A stretch of 64,000 nucleotides of DNA from Gammaproteobacteria bacterium. GTDB taxonomy: Bacteria; Pseudomonadota; Gammaproteobacteria; Pseudomonadales; Azotimanducaceae. The notes beneath the pieces are model-generated. The model had not been told where the DNA came from, did no database searches, and saw nothing but the letters and a program-made list of their open reading frames with translations. The DNA is taken from assembly GCA_028821515.1 (NCBI GenBank), contig JAPPGA010000035.1:1-64000 (forward strand). Reading direction: 5' to 3'. Shown piece after piece: positions 61,563 to 64,000 of the stretch (position 1 is the stretch's first letter; the number at the start of each line of letters is the position of its first letter). A program made the translations under genes and the position numbers.

Positions 61563-63289
61563 TCCGTCCCCGAACGACTACTCGTCGAGATGCGTCAGGC
61601 GCACGGGCTGTCGCGAAGCCGACCGCTGGCATGATCGGGTTGATGTTCGTCCTGATCGTGCTGTGGCCGGGAACTGTGATTCATGCTGCCGAGGCGTCGG
61701 TCGAGGGCGAGGTCGTTCAGGTTCTCGCCACCGGCGATGGTCGCTTCGGCGGCTGCATGGCCGCTCTGGACGTGGCGATCTCGGATGCCGGCCTCGACTG
61801 TTCCGGCAACTGGGTGACGTTCAGTTGCGTCGGCGGGTACGCGGAGAAGGAAGACGCGGTGCGCGTGTTCGAGTCGGTGCGTGCGGCGGTGGTCGCGGGC
61901 AAATCCGTCGAAATGCGCGTGACCGACGACAAGAAGCACGGCAACTACTGCCACGCCAGCCGCATCAAGGTACAGGACGAGCCGCATGTCGACGTGGACA
62001 CTGACGGGGACGGGGTCCTGGACCTGGAAGATGACGTTCCGCTGGACGCGTCGGAGACAGTGGACACGGACGACGACGGCGTGGGCGACAACGCCGATCC
62101 CGATGACGACAACGATGGCGTTGACGACGCCGACGACGCCTTTCCGCTGGACCCGAACGAGTCCGTCGACACCGACGGCGACGGGATCGGCGACAACGCG
62201 GACGATGACGATGACAACGACGGCGTTCCTGACGGTGATGACCCCTTTCCCCTGGACCCGATGGTGCCGGTCTACGCCCACAACGTGATGCTGCGCGTTG
62301 TGCGCGTAACGCCTGATTGGATGTCCTACGCGACAGTGAACGGCGGCTGGCCGGCCGCGGTGGACCGGCGCGAGAGCGATCACCTCAAGTACTTCGAAGC
62401 GGTGATATGGGAAGAGACGGAATCCGTCCATCTCTACGAGTTCGACAACGACTTCGACCCTTCCCCGCCAGGGCAGGAGAGCTGGACGGACAACGAGAAG
62501 ATCGAGTACCGGGAGGCCTACCGGATTCAGGCATTCACCGGAATGCCGGCGGCCTGGAAGGCAGAACGCAGCACGTTCTTGCGGATGGCATTCGAGAGCT
62601 TTGCTACCGTCATCGTCGAGCGGTTTCCGGACTCCGGCCACCACCTGATGTACTCCGGTCATGGGGGTCCCGGCGGCAAGCTGTTCGGTGCCCAGATGTA
62701 TCGGGAGGACGCGGGCAAGTTCCTGTCACATTGGCGCGAGAGCCTTGGTCGCCCGCTGGGCGTGATCGACATGGGCGGCCCCTGCAACAAGGGCGGTTTC
62801 CGGGATCTGGAGACGTTCTGCCCGAACGTGAGCTACTACATCGCGTCGGACCTGGTTAACGGTGGATACACGATGGACGAGTGGACGCTGCGAAAGTGGA
62901 AAGAGGTAAACCCCGAGAGTCAATATCACGGGATTTTTGCGCGCTCTGACACCCTGCGGTCGGCAATGGAAGCCCGAATTAATCTCCACCAGCGGCGCTA
63001 CGACTACTCACGTGAGAACATGATCGAGAATCGAACGGAGCAGGCAAACTATCTCTATTCGTGCCGGAACTTCGCGGTGTTTGCAGCGGTGCTTCGCGCG
63101 TGGCCTCCTTGGGCGGCGCGGTTCAATGCCGAGACCCGGGATGTTCTACGGTATTTGGAGTCGAACGAAGCGCCGGGTGAACTTGTGAAGCGGTTCGATG
63201 AGTTGATCGTCCACAGAGCGGACAATCGCGACTTCTTTGATTGGGAAGTGGACGCGAACGGGCTGTTGATGCCGACAGGTGACGAATGA
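61559..63289 (+). CDS. Modular exported protein with caspase/clostripain-like peptidase domain
   Basis: 576 residues. Signal (MIGLMFVLIVLWPGTVIHAA), GDGRFGGCMAALDVAISDAG module with WVTFSC and HGNYCHASRIKVQD, then thrombospondin type-3 calcium repeats (DGDGVLDLEDDVPLDASETV, DGDGIGDNADDDDDNDGVPD). A C-terminal domain from about residue 240 carries SGHHLMYSGHGGPGGKL and GVIDMGGPCNKGGFRDLE, the His and Cys contexts of clan CD (C11/C14-like) cysteine peptidases. The CDS shares its first two modules with the protein at 59034, but CARDB is replaced by the peptidase. A secreted, calcium-dependent protease is the likely role. GTG start overlaps the previous stop. Confidence 0.78.
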   Translation: MIRPRTTTRRDASGARAVAKPTAGMIGLMFVLIVLWPGTVIHAAEASVEGEVVQVLATGDGRFGGCMAALDVAISDAGLDCSGNWVTFSCVGGYAEKEDAVRVFESVRAAVVAGKSVEMRVTDDKKHGNYCHASRIKVQDEPHVDVDTDGDGVLDLEDDVPLDASETVDTDDDGVGDNADPDDDNDGVDDADDAFPLDPNESVDTDGDGIGDNADDDDDNDGVPDGDDPFPLDPMVPVYAHNVMLRVVRVTPDWMSYATVNGGWPAAVDRRESDHLKYFEAVIWEETESVHLYEFDNDFDPSPPGQESWTDNEKIEYREAYRIQAFTGMPAAWKAERSTFLRMAFESFATVIVERFPDSGHHLMYSGHGGPGGKLFGAQMYREDAGKFLSHWRESLGRPLGVIDMGGPCNKGGFRDLETFCPNVSYYIASDLVNGGYTMDEWTLRKWKEVNPESQYHGIFARSDTLRSAMEARINLHQRRYDYSRENMIENRTEQANYLYSCRNFAVFAAVLRAWPPWAARFNAETRDVLRYLESNEAPGELVKRFDELIVHRADNRDFFDWEVDANGLLMPTGDE

Positions 63290-64000
63290 TCGATGAGTAC
63301 CGGGCGTCCATCGTGCCTGCTCGGGCGGAGGTCCTCGTGGGTTCGCCAACAGTTTGGACGACGAACGCCGTCACCGAACGTTCCGCGACGGCGCACCGAA
63401 ATAATGCAGGCACCTTGATGGGCCTATGGTCGACTTTCGTCGGCGGTTGCCTGGTCCTCGGTGTGCCTGCGCACGGGGCAGACGATACGACGGCCTGGGA
63501 AAGGGAGACCTATGTGCTCTCGGTGGGCGAAATGGAAATCCTGCACGATGTCAATACGGACGACACGTGGTCGCCAGCACCCGACCTGGTCGTCCGTGTC
63601 TCGCGGTCGGACCCCGAGGTGAGCCGCCAGATTCGGCGGCTCGAGATTGCGAATGAACGTCGGGAAGAGCGACGGCGAAAAGTGGCGTCGGCGCGGGACG
63701 AACTTCGCGAGCAACGGGAGGAGAGCGCGAGGGAAAGCGTGGAGCCGCTGACCGGGGAGCAGACGGAACGGTTGAGTACGCTGTTGGCGGAGGTGGGGGA
63801 TACCTGCGAGAAGTCGAGGGCCGTTTGCGGCGGATGCCCCGGCGAGGCCGACTTCGACACCTGCCAGGCGTGCGCGAAATGCCCGGAACTAGAGCTGCTT
63901 CAGTGGCGGCAGAGCGAAAGCGAACGGGTCCCTATCCCACCCCTGACAGAAAGGCAACTGCAGCGCCTCGAAGATCACGAGGAGGAAGTGTTGGCGTTGG
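63286..64000 (+). CDS. Exported protein with coiled coil and Cys-rich cluster, partial
   Basis: Runs off the window end. The frame opens with an ATGA overlap on the previous stop (63286); an internal ATG at 63418 precedes a signal-like segment (WSTFVGGCLVLGVPAHGADD) and is an alternative start. After a globular part (YVLSVGEMEILHDVNTDDTW) comes a charged helix likely to coil (ERREERRRKVASARDELREQ). A cysteine cluster C-x6-C-x2-C-x9-C-x2-C-x2-C (residues around TCEKSRAVCGGCPGEADFDT) follows. It may bind a metal or form disulfides. Coupled to the peptidase gene; function unknown. Confidence 0.6.
   Translation, partial: MIDEYRASIVPARAEVLVGSPTVWTTNAVTERSATAHRNNAGTLMGLWSTFVGGCLVLGVPAHGADDTTAWERETYVLSVGEMEILHDVNTDDTWSPAPDLVVRVSRSDPEVSRQIRRLEIANERREERRRKVASARDELREQREESARESVEPLTGEQTERLSTLLAEVGDTCEKSRAVCGGCPGEADFDTCQACAKCPELELLQWRQSESERVPIPPLTERQLQRLEDHEEEVLAL

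Noticed and set aside
59450..62270. Minisatellite-type DNA repeats at 59450-59740 and 61990-62270
   Set aside because: The periodic GAC-rich DNA encodes thrombospondin type-3 calcium-binding repeats in frame, so the periodicity is explained by the protein.

Overview
The window is about 64 kb of GC-rich DNA with the coding style of a heterotrophic, probably marine or host-associated, gammaproteobacterium-like Pseudomonadota. A TonB-dependent receptor, a Tsx-like outer-membrane channel, lipoprotein signals and many oxidoreductases typical of organic-acid and terpenoid/xenobiotic catabolism support a Gram-negative organism. No marker gene fixes the taxonomy. I see no rRNA, tRNA, CRISPR array, intact insertion sequence or prophage.

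Left part (1-31 kb) is a mosaic of metabolic genes. It holds a TPR lipoprotein and CRTAC1-like pair; a frameshifted Rpn-family pseudogene; a Tsx-like channel; an MFS exporter; an orphan molybdenum hydroxylase large subunit; SDR, aldo/keto reductase, malonyl-CoA ligase-like, serine hydrolase, LLM flavin and PhyH enzymes; an S41 lipoprotein peptidase coupled to a small exported protein; a nucleoside hydrolase; an acetoin/2-oxoacid dehydrogenase operon (E1 alpha, E1 beta, AcoX-like kinase, E2) with no E3; an AAA/DUF4143 ATPase; a Gfo/Idh oxidoreductase; a Baeyer-Villiger-type monooxygenase; and a Cu/Zn superoxide dismutase.

Middle part (31.3-43.8 kb) is the outstanding region, a RiPP (peptide natural product) locus. 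Three nitrile-hydratase-leader-type (NHLP) precursor genes each end, after a Gly-Gly site, in a tiny x-C-x-C core (ECIC, VCQC, LCAC-M). They are accompanied by an MNIO (DUF692) iron enzyme, its DUF2063 partner, two copies of an unrecognised ~360-residue protein, a SAM methyltransferase, and the NHLM export set (C39 peptidase-ABC, second ABC, very short HlyD-like adaptor). All three precursors share a conserved ~90 bp upstream block with two direct repeats exactly 32 bp apart, which points to one regulon. A short leftover of the DUF2063 3' end in front of the second copy of the unknown gene records how the locus duplicated.

Right part (43.7-64 kb) begins with a GNAT acetyltransferase lacking a standard start codon and then a CoA-transferase / EthD / SDR / AraC / TonB receptor / esterase / DUF1295 / MaoC set, probably uptake and breakdown of a hydrophobic carboxylate or steroid-like compound. 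The AraC gene carries two in-frame 45 bp hairpin repeats. After a large LuxR-type ATPase regulator comes an array of exported modular proteins. Three share a short Cys-containing GDGRFGGCM module, two also carry calcium-binding thrombospondin type-3 repeats, and one of these ends in a caspase/clostripain-like peptidase domain. The last gene runs off the window end.
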